From NCBI GenBank assembly GCA_964364175.1, contig CAYILR010000063.1, positions 1 to 16,307 on the forward strand: a DNA stretch of 16,307 bases. The letters are read 5' to 3'. The translations under genes were made by a program, and so were the position numbers. Under the pieces are notes generated by a model that saw only the letters and a list, made by a program, of their open reading frames with translations, was not told the origin of the DNA and did not search any database. This stretch comes from CAYILR01 sp964364175. Its GTDB lineage: Bacteria; Bdellovibrionota; UBA1018. Positions 6,539 through 14,552 of this stretch are shown here, piece by piece; the stretch's first letter is position 1; each line of letters begins with the position of its first letter.

Positions 6539-8317
6539 CTGTACCCATACGGTTTAATTGGCAACTGTCAGATTTCATCCTTGATTAGCCAATCGGGCTC
6601 GATCGATTGGCTGTGCCTTCCGCGACCAGACAGTCCCCCCGTTTTTGGGCGAATTTTGGATCAGGATGGAGGATTCTTCTCCATGAGTTCCCGGGAAGAA
6701 AATACAAAAGAACACCAAGCTTATTTGCCCAACACCAATATATTACTGACCACCATCACCCAGAAAGATGGGAGCTCTTATCAAATCACGGATTTTTGTC
6801 CAAGATTTTATCAGCACGGAAGGACCTATCGACCTACTTCTCTTTTTCGAATTCTAGAGAGCAAATCGGGAAGCCCAGTGATCCGAGTTCAATGTAGACC
6901 TGTGGAGGGTTGGAGTAAAACGGCTGTTGAGCCAGTGCGTGGCAACAGTCACTTGCGATGGAAGATCCGCGAAACCGATCTCAAACTCGCAACGAATATG
7001 CCGATGACCTATCTCTGTGAGGAGATTCCTTTTGTTCTTGAAGAGCCGTTGTATTTTGGCCTGACGTGGGGAGTTGGTATTGAGGATGATCTACCAAAGA
7101 CCGCACATCAGTTTTTAGAGCAAAGCATTGATTATTGGCGGACTTGGGTCAAGCACTGCTCAATTCCTACTTTGTATCAAAAAGAAACCATCCGCTCTGC
7201 ACTTGCGCTCAAGCTTCACTGTTACGAGGATACAGGAGCGATCTTGGCTGCGCTCACCACCAGTCTCCCCGAGGAAATCGGGGGCAAAAGAAACTGGGAT
7301 TATCGGTTTTGTTGGCTCAGGGATGCCTATTTTGTTTTGTCTGCTTTCAGGAATCTTGGGCATTTCGAGGAAATGGAAGGATTTCTTAAATTTCTTCTCA
7401 ATATTGCGCACCAGCATGAGCATTCCAAAGAGCGTTTGGCGCCCGTCTACGCTCTAGATGGATCCCTCCCGATTCCAGAAGTGGAACACCCCAACTGGTC
7501 TGGGTACAAAAATAGTCGGCCTGTTCGCAGCCGCAATCAGGCTGCAGAGCATATACAAAATGATGTTTATGGAGAGATGATTCTCACTCTTGCCCCTATT
7601 TTTCTTGATGAGCGATTTCATCATCTGCGAACTCGAAATCACGAAAATTTGATTACAGATTTTGTAAAAATTTGCATCCAATCAATTTCTAAACCCGACG
7701 CAGGTCTATGGGAAATTCGGCAAGGGTGGCAAGAACACTCTTTCTCTAATTTGATGTGCTGGGCTGGAATTGATCGTGCACTGAAGATCAAGAGTTTCGG
7801 TTTTCTACAAGGGATCGCTGATGATCTTGATTCTGCCAAACGAACTGCTGAGCACGCCATCAGAGCAGCAATCATTGATGGCTCACTCAGAAACGGCCCT
7901 CAAGATCCAACTTTTGATGCAGCTCTTTTGCAGCTTCCCATTTTGCGATTTCCGGACTTGGATTTGAATCGGCTGAGTGTTCAATCAATTCATCAGGCTC
8001 TGGCATTCGAGGGGCACGAGCGCGCAACGCACTTCTTGCATCGCTATCGGCGTAAAGATGACTTTGGCCACCCTCAGGCCGCATTTGTGATTTGCTCATT
8101 CTGGCTAGCTCAAGCCTATGCAGCGATGGGCAATTTGGACAAGGCTGAGGAGGTGATGAAGGAAATAGAAGATTCGGCAAATTTGGTAGGATTGTTTTCT
8201 GAGCATTATCGGCCACATTCACATGAGCAGAGCGGGAATTTTCCGCAGGGATATTCGCATGTGGGTCAAATCAATGCAGCTTTTGCCATTAGTCCAGGTT
8301 GGAACCAACTTTTATAA
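6539..8317 (+). CDS. GH15 family glycosidase (trehalase or glucoamylase candidate)
   Basis: A 592-residue GH15 enzyme hydrolysing alpha-glucosides. The family opening YPYGLIGN (540s) and SGSIDWLCLPRPDSPPVFG is present, then GGKRNWDYRFCWLRDA (about 248-263) in the (alpha/alpha)6 barrel, the presumed acid E392 in GLWEIR, and SGNFPQGYSHVGQINAA (about 565-581) near the second catalytic carboxylate. The first ATG/GTG/TTG in frame is the TTG at 6581, which would cut off the conserved YPYGLIGNCQISSL. A CTG at 6539-6541 directly before TAC CCA TAC follows a good AAGGTAGG ribosome site, so a CTG start is proposed. GH15 enzymes beside otsAB include known trehalases (the mycobacterial trehalase is GH15), so recycling of trehalose is plausible. 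Substrate cannot be read from sequence. Confidence 0.88.
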   Translation: MYPYGLIGNCQISSLISQSGSIDWLCLPRPDSPPVFGRILDQDGGFFSMSSREENTKEHQAYLPNTNILLTTITQKDGSSYQITDFCPRFYQHGRTYRPTSLFRILESKSGSPVIRVQCRPVEGWSKTAVEPVRGNSHLRWKIRETDLKLATNMPMTYLCEEIPFVLEEPLYFGLTWGVGIEDDLPKTAHQFLEQSIDYWRTWVKHCSIPTLYQKETIRSALALKLHCYEDTGAILAALTTSLPEEIGGKRNWDYRFCWLRDAYFVLSAFRNLGHFEEMEGFLKFLLNIAHQHEHSKERLAPVYALDGSLPIPEVEHPNWSGYKNSRPVRSRNQAAEHIQNDVYGEMILTLAPIFLDERFHHLRTRNHENLITDFVKICIQSISKPDAGLWEIRQGWQEHSFSNLMCWAGIDRALKIKSFGFLQGIADDLDSAKRTAEHAIRAAIIDGSLRNGPQDPTFDAALLQLPILRFPDLDLNRLSVQSIHQALAFEGHERATHFLHRYRRKDDFGHPQAAFVICSFWLAQAYAAMGNLDKAEEVMKEIEDSANLVGLFSEHYRPHSHEQSGNFPQGYSHVGQINAAFAISPGWNQLL

Positions 8318-8319
8318 AT

Positions 8320-8325
8320 AAGGAG
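8320..8325 (+). promoter_or_regulatory. Strong ribosome-binding site of the lipoprotein gene
   Basis: AAGGAG lies 5 bp before the ATG at 8331, in the 13-bp gap after GH15. It suggests efficient translation of the lipoprotein from the shared message. Confidence 0.7.
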
Positions 8326-8330
8326 AAAAT

Positions 8331-8708
8331 ATGAAATATTTGATTACAGCATTTGTGCTCATCCCCTTCATCGCTTGTTCAAGTAACCCGGTAAAAAACA
8401 GTGAAAATACTGCTCCTGCTGCTACTGCGTCACCATCAACGGCACTGACCTCGGAGAAATTGGGCCTGCCAACGAAAGAGAACACTGGAAATAGTGGTTC
8501 TTCTAGCGGGCTAGAGATGCGCTGCAAATCTGGAAAAGATGAGAGGACTTTGATTGTGCTTCCAAAAGGTGCGGGATGCGAGCTTCACTACCAGAAATTT
8601 GGCCAGAGCAAGGTGGTTGCTACCGCCCAATCGGAACAAAAACATTGCGAGGATGTTCGAGGCAAGATGCAACAGAACCTGGAGAAAGTAGGATTTACCT
8701 GTAAATAG
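8331..8708 (+). CDS. Cysteine-rich lipoprotein of unknown function
   Basis: A 125-residue lipoprotein: the lipobox-like IPFIAC places the acylated cysteine at residue 16, followed by SSNP, with no Asp at +2, so outer-membrane sorting is possible. A Ser/Thr/Ala/Pro linker (about 17-60) leads to a small C-terminal domain with four cysteines (MRCKSG, AGCELH, KHCEDV, FTCK), consistent with two disulfides in the periplasm. No family is recognised. It sits 13 bp after the GH15 gene and 2 bp before the FHA gene, so it is probably cotranscribed with both. The lipoprotein call is firm, the role unknown. Confidence 0.85.
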   Translation: MKYLITAFVLIPFIACSSNPVKNSENTAPAATASPSTALTSEKLGLPTKENTGNSGSSSGLEMRCKSGKDERTLIVLPKGAGCELHYQKFGQSKVVATAQSEQKHCEDVRGKMQQNLEKVGFTCK

Positions 8709-8710
8709 TA

Positions 8711-10936
8711 ATGGGAGTCGCTACGCTTCTTGTCATCAGCCGCAATGGTGAAGATCTTCGATCACAGCCGATCGAAGGCGAATCTGTGCTGGGGCGATCC
8801 GAGGACTGCGATATTCGCTTGGATGATCGTGCAGTATCGAGACGGCATGCTGTATTGCGTGTGGTTGGCAATGAAATTCAAATTGAGAAGAAAAGTGACT
8901 TTGCGCCGTTATTGGTCAACGGTACTGATTGCACACAAGCCGTAATCAAAGAGGGCGATGTCATTTCAATTGGCCCTTATCTGATGAAACTCGAATTAGA
9001 TAAAAAAGAATCCGAAACTTCATTGATTTTGGAAGAAGATGCTCAAACTTCCCAACTTCCTGAGCAATCACCTGAAAATCCAGTTGCCGAAGCTGAAGAA
9101 ATTCCGGTCGAAGAAGCGGCAGCAGAGAACTTCTCTGAGGTATCCCATCCTCAAGTAGAAGGAGAAGCCGATTCCGCAAGCGTTAAAGGCTCGGATTTTC
9201 TGGCGGATGAAGGAGATGGTAAAACCCGAGTTGGAGCTCTCCCCAAGATAGTGGCTCTGTTGCGTGTGACGACCGGTACAGCCTCGCATGAGGAGTTCCA
9301 AGTCAATAAACCCGAAATAATCATAGGTCGAGGGCAAAATTGTGACCTAATTATTCAAGATAAAAAATCATCAAGAAAACATGCAGTCATTAGACAAAGC
9401 GGAATCCGATACTTTGTTAAAGATCTCGATTCGGCTAACGGTACTTTGGTGAATGGCCAGCCGATGAGTGAGCAGGAACTTTCGAGCGAAGATGTGATCA
9501 AGATTGGAGAAACTGAGATTCAGTTTCTGGTCTCGAACCCAGATTATGAGGAGCAGCAAAAAGATTTTATCCGAGTTACTCCGGAGTTGGACGAAGAAGG
9601 AGAAGAAGCTCCACTTGAAACTAGGCAAGACGGAAGTTTTTCAGAAGCGGGTGCATCGGTAGACGAAGAGGCCCTTCAAGCAACAGCGGAACAGCAGACT
9701 GCTTCTGGTGTTCGCGGATTATCAGGTCTGATATCTGGAATCCCTGGCCTAGGCGGTGATTTGGCTGGCCTTGGCAAAAAACAGTCTTTGATACAGAAGT
9801 TCCGTGCACTGCCACCGAAACGGCAAGCCATTGTAGGTGCGCTGATCTTTGCATTGCTTTATTTTTTATTTGAAGATGATCCCGAATCGGAGAAACAAAT
9901 AAAGAAAAAAAATGAACCAGTCTCGAAAAAATCCGGTTTTTCCTCTGCTGGTTCAGGAACCCCCGTAGACGTGGAGACAAAACGTCGCATGGACTTCCAA
10001 AGACTTTCTGCGACAAATAAAAAATTTATTGAAACTCAGTATGCTCTTGCTTTTGATTTTTACAGAAATCGCGACTATGACAAAACTCTATTTGAATTAG
10101 AGAAAATTTTTGTTCTGGTTCAGGACTACGAACGTGCCCGGGAAATTGAAAGTTACGCAAAGGAAGGCAAGCGTAAAGTAGAAGCTTTGCAAGAGGAGAA
10201 GCGTAGAAAAGACGAGGAAGAGAAGATCAGGAGAAGAGTCCGAGATTACGAAAAGGAAATACAAAGTGCGCTGGACAAAAAAGACTACGACAGAGCTAAG
10301 GAGGCTATGGCTGAGCTTTTGAATTTAGATCCCGAGAACTCAATTGTGAAGCGAGCTCAAAAGATAATTGAGGAATATGAAGATCAAAAACGAATGGATG
10401 AGCAGCAAAAACAAGTGCAGATGGAAATCAATAATAGAGCCAAAGACATGTACACACAAGCCTTGAGATATCAGAAGGAGGGACGTTGCTATGATGCAAT
10501 GGACAGCGTGCAAAGAATTGGAGAAATCGGTGCGACCGAACTTGAACCTATTGGATTGGCAAAAAAATTAATTTCAGAATGCAAAAATTTAATTCGCAAG
10601 AAGCGCGAACCGCTTCTTGAAGAAGCGAGAGAGAAAGAAAAAACAGAAAAATATCGTGAGGCTTTCGAACTATATCGAAAAGCCACTCAAGTGGATCCTC
10701 GAAATGGAGCAGGTTATGCTGGTATGAATCGAGTTCGAGATACCCTTCATCAGATGGCTAGGGTGATTTATACTGAAGCCGTGTTTGCAGAAAGCTTTAG
10801 CGATTTCAAAATGGCACAAGAAAAATTTAAGGAATGTATGTCGATTGCTCCCGAGGACGATCATTATTATGAGGTTTCTAAAAAAAGGTTAGTGAAATAC
10901 CTTAGACACGTAAAGCGTGTTCCCGCTGATGAGTGA
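8711..10936 (+). CDS. Double-FHA, single-TM protein with TPR/coiled-coil C-terminal region
   Basis: A 741-residue membrane protein. FHA domain 1 (about 5-95) contains GRSEDCDIRLDDRAVSRRHA and a LLVNG loop. FHA domain 2 (about 180-275) contains GRGQNCDLIIQDKKSSRKHA and DSANGTLVNG. FHA domains bind phosphothreonine peptides, and both keep the key Gly-Arg, Ser and Asn-Gly positions. An acidic linker and a Gly/Leu-rich stretch (about 335-355) lead to one TM helix (about 372-387) with basic residues before it, predicting cytoplasmic FHA domains. The periplasmic part (about 430-741) is charged coiled coil and TPR-like helices (YDKTLFELEKIF, YREAFELYRKATQVDP). Translation probably couples to the lipoprotein stop 2 bp upstream, because no close ribosome site is present. 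It is likely an assembly scaffold responding to Ser/Thr kinase signalling; the system is not known. Confidence 0.92.
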   Translation: MGVATLLVISRNGEDLRSQPIEGESVLGRSEDCDIRLDDRAVSRRHAVLRVVGNEIQIEKKSDFAPLLVNGTDCTQAVIKEGDVISIGPYLMKLELDKKESETSLILEEDAQTSQLPEQSPENPVAEAEEIPVEEAAAENFSEVSHPQVEGEADSASVKGSDFLADEGDGKTRVGALPKIVALLRVTTGTASHEEFQVNKPEIIIGRGQNCDLIIQDKKSSRKHAVIRQSGIRYFVKDLDSANGTLVNGQPMSEQELSSEDVIKIGETEIQFLVSNPDYEEQQKDFIRVTPELDEEGEEAPLETRQDGSFSEAGASVDEEALQATAEQQTASGVRGLSGLISGIPGLGGDLAGLGKKQSLIQKFRALPPKRQAIVGALIFALLYFLFEDDPESEKQIKKKNEPVSKKSGFSSAGSGTPVDVETKRRMDFQRLSATNKKFIETQYALAFDFYRNRDYDKTLFELEKIFVLVQDYERAREIESYAKEGKRKVEALQEEKRRKDEEEKIRRRVRDYEKEIQSALDKKDYDRAKEAMAELLNLDPENSIVKRAQKIIEEYEDQKRMDEQQKQVQMEINNRAKDMYTQALRYQKEGRCYDAMDSVQRIGEIGATELEPIGLAKKLISECKNLIRKKREPLLEEAREKEKTEKYREAFELYRKATQVDPRNGAGYAGMNRVRDTLHQMARVIYTEAVFAESFSDFKMAQEKFKECMSIAPEDDHYYEVSKKRLVKYLRHVKRVPADE

Positions 10937-11485
10937 GTATCAATATCCATTTTTTTAAAACACAAACTGATCTCCGGAATTGGTTCCAAAAGAGCAATAC
11001 GCGGTCCACACGATGAAAACCTGATTCGAAACATCCTTGCCACTCGACAAGCAGGGTTGCTACGCTGAATGCTTTGATCCGACAAACGGCAGGAAGTCCG
11101 TGGAAAAATTTTAGTGAGATCGATAAGCGAATCAATCGCCTGGACTACGCCAACCCAGATCCCACTCAACAAAAACGCTATTTTATTTTCTCGACGACTA
11201 TCAAGGCAGCCGATGTCGGACAGCTTTCGAGACCCCCCATCCGCTCCAGCCTCTTTCGTCACAGCATTTTCAATCAGCAGGTGTTCAGTCAAAGTTCACA
11301 ACGAAACCATCCGGGTTGTTTCGTTGTAGACACTTCACTGACTCAGCCCATCCAAATCCGATCTTGTAAGTCGATTCCGTCCTTCACCCCATCAGATAAC
11401 AAATTTGCGATCCTCATTTCAAATCCAAAATAACCACCAAAAAAACTATCTACTACTCAACTCCTACCGACTTTGCTCTCCGATC
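10937..11485. other. Long intergenic stretch, no convincing gene
   Basis: About 550 bp between the FHA gene and the structured region. Open frames exist on both strands (for example 11074-11433 plus and 10867-11292 minus) but lack ribosome sites, start at TTG and show no family motif. A GTG overlapping the FHA stop (10933) opens a 27-codon frame beginning VSINIHFFKTQTDLRNWFQK, which faintly resembles the N-terminus of YdeI/OmpD-associated proteins before a stop, so a decayed gene is possible. Nothing more can be supported. Confidence 0.4.
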
Positions 11486-11597
11486 CCCGACCTCGCCCCA
11501 TGTCCCGGCTCCTGACCACCTAACCATACCTTCAGGGTGTGGGTGGGTGGTCAGGAGCGAAATTGGAACAATTTCAGGGAGATGGGGCGGGGTCGGG
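11486..11597. repeat. Large branched inverted-repeat structure
   Basis: Three nested stems are visible. An outer stem pairs 11486-11501 (CCCGACCTCGCCCCAT) with 11582-11597, 16 pairs including one G-T. An inner hairpin spans 11508-11558: 13 perfect pairs (GCTCCTGACCACC with its complement at 11546-11558), then a further ten pairs with one A-G mismatch, around a 5-nt TTCAG loop at 11531-11535. A third short hairpin, GAAATT/AATTTC (11559-11564 with 11570-11575), lies on the right side, giving a three-way junction. No T-run follows on either strand, so it is not a standard terminator. It could be an oriT, replication origin, recombination site or structured RNA. Confidence 0.85.
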
Positions 11598-11617
11598 TGA
11601 CCTCTTCACGTGACCTC
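11598..11617 (+). repeat. Direct repeat TGACCTC beside the branched structure
   Basis: TGACCTC occurs at 11598-11604 and again at 11611-11617, 13 bp apart (start to start), immediately after the outer stem, whose own arm includes GACCTC at 11489-11494. It may be a short protein-binding repeat belonging to the same site. Confidence 0.45.
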
Positions 11618-11630
11618 GGTGGGCGTATTT

Positions 11631-11648
11631 TTGGAATTTAAATTCCAA
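11631..11648. repeat. 18-bp perfect AT-rich palindrome
   Basis: TTGGAATTTAAATTCCAA is exactly self-complementary. It opens an AT-rich tract (11631-11720) that ends at the stop of the coupling-protein gene. Within that tract AATTTTAGA recurs at 11662-11670 and 11692-11700, with a variant AATTCTTAGA at 11705-11714. GC-rich hairpins next to an AT-rich tract with short repeats recall oriT or replication-origin organisation, but no function is proven. Confidence 0.7.
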
Positions 11649-11720
11649 GATCGAAGAATTTAATTTTAGACCATCCTTATTTAAATTTTTGAATTTTAGA
11701 AATTAATTCTTAGATTGAGC

Positions 11721-13430
11721 TTAAATAATTTCCTTCGCCCTACAAATTTGAATTCCAGAAACAGATTGTGGTGACGACTGAATCACAACAGCTTGGCCGG
11801 TGTGTAATTGTTTGATCACGTCGTGCTCAATTTTCATTTGCTTGGTCTCACGCATATTTCCCATGCCGGTTTTATTTGCAACCAGGTTGCCCTCCACTTG
11901 GTAGCTTTGCTCCAGCGTGTCCATGGTTCCAGCCGTCGAACACATTTCTTCCACTGTTTCACTATCTGTGACACGCATCGAGGCCGTCGTGCCGCAATTG
12001 GCTTTCACCTGCCGCCGGAATTCTTTACTCACGACATCCAAATCCTCAAACCCCTGCGAAAATAAATGAACTCCCATTCTCGCCCCACGAGATTGTTTGA
12101 GAAACTCAATAAATTCTTTGGCCGCAAACGATCCAAACTCGTCGATGAACACCGGAAAGAACCTGCGCTTGGATTCATCGGACTCGGTATCGTAAATTTC
12201 TGCGGTCAGAGCTTTTAAATCTTCGATGACCATTCTCCCCAAACGTCGGGCCGAGTCTCCATTTCCCAGCGTATTGAGTTGAAAATACGCGATGCCGTTT
12301 GTTTTTCTGATGTCTCTCAGATCAATTTCGCGATCAGCAGTCTCAAATGAAAGTAGTTTACCAAAGGTCGGATTATCTAAAATAGAAATCTGGGCCTGCA
12401 AGCCCGCCAAAGAACTAGCATGGCTTTGGCTGAAATGAATTTGCAGTTTATTCCAAAGCTCAAGAGCATCTTCGTCACCCTTTTTTTGTCGTACCAGAAT
12501 CATTTTCTGGAGCTTGGCCTGCTCTTCCTTATAAAGGAGAATTCTTGAAAGACGTTTGAGATTGAGCTCAATTCCCAAATACTTAATGACAGCAGTGAAG
12601 TCAGTCAAAAATTCACCCGCCATATTTGCATAATGTTGTTCGGACCAATTAAGGGCCTCCATAATTCGATCTTTGAGCTGATTGGCGTTTCCGTGTTTGA
12701 GTGGATTGTATTTGCAACTTTGCTCTGGCCGCGACATCGAAAACAAGTGGAAGCGTTTGTCGAATTGTGGATCTAATTTTCGCCCGAGATTGATAATCTC
12801 TCGCAGTGTAGAATCGTCGCCTTTGGGATCGATAATGACGCAAGGGCGGCCGTGTTTAATGGCGTGTAAGATCATGAGGACCATCCACACCGTTTTTCCG
12901 CTACCGGTGGCACCTGCAATTAACATATGGTGTCTGCGCTGTTCGTCACTTAACCCACAAACCAAGTGATTTTTGACATCCAGTCCTAGTGGAAAGACGG
13001 TTGGATTTTGAAATGCACGTTTGATTGCAGTAAAATCCTTAGGTGGATATTTAAAGTCGCGGACCCTGAGTCCTGGCGATTTCTTTTTTAAAATCAGCAT
13101 GAGCGGAACCAAATATCGGACCCAAACGCCCATGAGCGCCCAAAGCCAAAATAGTTTTGCCATTCCCAGGTGTAAATGAGCATTGGAATGTTTTGTATGA
13201 TGGTAAAGATAGTCAGGGCGGTACATGGTGTAAGCGTCCAGAAATAGAAACCAAACACAGGCAACAACTAGGGTAAGGCCAACGCGAATTGCAATCCCCT
13301 TGAGCCGAATTCGAACAATGGGCTCTCTTTTCCAAGCCCAAATCAGATAAAGGGCAATGGGTGCCACCGAAGCTCCGCCGATAAAGCTTGCCAATTTAAT
13401 TACGTCATCCTGACTCATTTCGTTTTTCAT
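11721..13430 (-). CDS. traD: TraD/VirD4-type conjugative coupling ATPase
   Basis: A 569-residue type IV coupling protein that delivers the DNA-relaxase complex to the secretion channel at the inner membrane. N-terminal TM helices lie at about 15-30, 48-64 and 90-115. The RecA-like ATPase domain has Walker A GATGSGKT (173-180) and Walker B FFPVFIDEFGSF (about 424-435), with VCGLSDEQRRHHMLI before Walker A and RGARMGVHLFSQGFEDLD after Walker B, as in TraD/TraG proteins. The C-terminus (TGQAVVIQSSPQSVSGIQI) resembles the end of the TraD nucleotide-binding core, without a long substrate-binding tail. It overlaps the upstream gene by 4 bp (ATGA) and is the last gene of the transfer operon. The gene symbol denotes family, not proven F-type identity. 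Confidence 0.93.
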   Translation of the reverse strand: MKNEMSQDDVIKLASFIGGASVAPIALYLIWAWKREPIVRIRLKGIAIRVGLTLVVACVWFLFLDAYTMYRPDYLYHHTKHSNAHLHLGMAKLFWLWALMGVWVRYLVPLMLILKKKSPGLRVRDFKYPPKDFTAIKRAFQNPTVFPLGLDVKNHLVCGLSDEQRRHHMLIAGATGSGKTVWMVLMILHAIKHGRPCVIIDPKGDDSTLREIINLGRKLDPQFDKRFHLFSMSRPEQSCKYNPLKHGNANQLKDRIMEALNWSEQHYANMAGEFLTDFTAVIKYLGIELNLKRLSRILLYKEEQAKLQKMILVRQKKGDEDALELWNKLQIHFSQSHASSLAGLQAQISILDNPTFGKLLSFETADREIDLRDIRKTNGIAYFQLNTLGNGDSARRLGRMVIEDLKALTAEIYDTESDESKRRFFPVFIDEFGSFAAKEFIEFLKQSRGARMGVHLFSQGFEDLDVVSKEFRRQVKANCGTTASMRVTDSETVEEMCSTAGTMDTLEQSYQVEGNLVANKTGMGNMRETKQMKIEHDVIKQLHTGQAVVIQSSPQSVSGIQICRAKEII

Positions 13431-14173
13431 GATTTTGGAATCTCCAAAAAAGTTTGAATGGATTCAAATCCAGGAAGTCCAACAAACACGGTCCTAAGAT
13501 CTGCAATCAGCGTTATGCCCACTTTGGGAAACCGCGTGCCACAACGGGTGAGAAAATCGGCAATGGTTTGATTTTTGGCGACATACAAAATTCGGTGATA
13601 GCCCGATCTTTGGTACCTGGCCATGCGATCATAATATCGGTACTCGCCCTTATTGGTTCGCTCGAACTCAATTGCAAATTCGGTGTCACTCCCACGCCAC
13701 ACAAGATCAGGAATGGGGACTTCGCCGCCCATTCGAAATCTGGCCCATTCCTTTTTAGATTGTGGGTCCGAGAGAAATACGCCATGGCCTAAGACTTTCG
13801 ACAAATAATGCCTGATTTCACCTAGTCCAATTTGATGTTGCCAAAATATAGGCTCCGACAAGGGGGATTGAAATTTGCTGTTGCCTAAAAGGTGGGCGTT
13901 AATTCGATAGAGTTTTACCTTTCGCCAGTCCTTGCCTTCTTGCTCAATTTTTTGCCGAAGCTCGATCATTCGAGAGGGCACCTGGGAAATTCCTTTTGAA
14001 AATCGAACTGAGTCGATGAGGCCAAAGCGTCCCAAAATGGAAAGACGTTTCTTGCAGTAGTCATGCGTTCTAAAAAACTCGCGTTCTAATTGCGAGAGCG
14101 TGGCTACTCCTTGCGTATGGAGAAAGGACAATATTTTTGCATCTCGTTCGGTGAATTTAATGTCCGGGCTCAT
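13427..14173 (-). CDS. Replication-relaxation family protein (MobC-like)
   Basis: A 248-residue protein. The N-terminus is a winged helix (FTERDAKILSFLHTQGVATL, SQLEREFFRTHDYCKKRLSI, LGRFGLIDSV), and the C-terminal half has a nuclease-like strand arrangement (VPIPDLVWRG, TEFAIEFERTNKGEYRYYDR, HRILYVAKN) with conserved acids. This matches the replication-relaxation family linked to plasmid DNA relaxation and mobilisation, often next to coupling proteins. It overlaps genes on both sides by 4 bp, so translation is coupled with the coupling protein and the small upstream gene. It may recognise the transfer origin in place of, or together with, a classical relaxase, none of which is visible here. 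Family assignment is by recognition, not alignment. Confidence 0.75.
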   Translation of the reverse strand: MSPDIKFTERDAKILSFLHTQGVATLSQLEREFFRTHDYCKKRLSILGRFGLIDSVRFSKGISQVPSRMIELRQKIEQEGKDWRKVKLYRINAHLLGNSKFQSPLSEPIFWQHQIGLGEIRHYLSKVLGHGVFLSDPQSKKEWARFRMGGEVPIPDLVWRGSDTEFAIEFERTNKGEYRYYDRMARYQRSGYHRILYVAKNQTIADFLTRCGTRFPKVGITLIADLRTVFVGLPGFESIQTFLEIPKS

Positions 14174-14541
14174 GGAATAGTTTCTACGAGATCGTTATTT
14201 TGGGTTTTTGGCCCTCTTTTTTTCCCTACCTTTTGGATGGGTTCGCCGCGCTTGAGAAGATCCAAAACCTTTTTAGCCTTTTCGACCATGAGTCGCCGTG
14301 CTTCTGGATTTTGTACAACAGTCATCAGCAAGTATTCATCGGGAGTAAACCGATCAAGCTGCCTGTCCCAATATTCATCGGTAATGGCGAGCATGGCTTC
14401 ACTTAGCAGATCGTCCAATTTTATATTGGCCCCGCGCTCTTTGAGCTCTTTGTGAGTCGCTTGCGCCTGATTAAGAACTTCCTCTGGCAACGCAATTTTA
14501 TTGATGGGTTTTGGTCCCAGTTTTGTTTCGGCTTCGCTCAT
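14170..14541 (-). CDS. Small hypothetical protein of the transfer operon
   Basis: A 123-residue soluble protein, no recognised family. A short N-terminus (KPINKIALPEEVLNQAQATH) precedes helices (KLDDLLSEAMLAITDEYWDR, DEYLLMTVVQNPEARRLMVE, KAKKVLDLLKRG) and a basic tail (KKRGPKTQN). The first part, with a beta strand then helices, faintly resembles ribbon-helix-helix DNA-binding proteins used as relaxosome accessories. It lies 11 bp after the VirB10-like gene and overlaps the replication-relaxation gene by 4 bp (ATGA), which supports a shared function in DNA processing. The function is unproven. Confidence 0.8.
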   Translation of the reverse strand: MSEAETKLGPKPINKIALPEEVLNQAQATHKELKERGANIKLDDLLSEAMLAITDEYWDRQLDRFTPDEYLLMTVVQNPEARRLMVEKAKKVLDLLKRGEPIQKVGKKRGPKTQNNDLVETIP

Positions 14542-14552
14542 TTTTCGTTCTC

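Noticed and set aside
10933..11016. Short frame VSINIHFFKTQTDLRNWFQK resembling a YdeI-type N-terminus
   Set aside because: Only about 20 residues match by eye before a stop, and other frames of the same DNA look equally protein-like, so a gene relic cannot be supported.
11074..11433. 119-codon open frame on the plus strand in the long intergenic region
   Set aside because: It starts at TTG without a ribosome site, has no recognisable motif and no coding context; listed only as part of the gene-free stretch.
11486..11597. Bidirectional intrinsic terminator for the convergent operons
   Set aside because: The stems are far larger than usual terminators and neither strand has a T-run after the structure.
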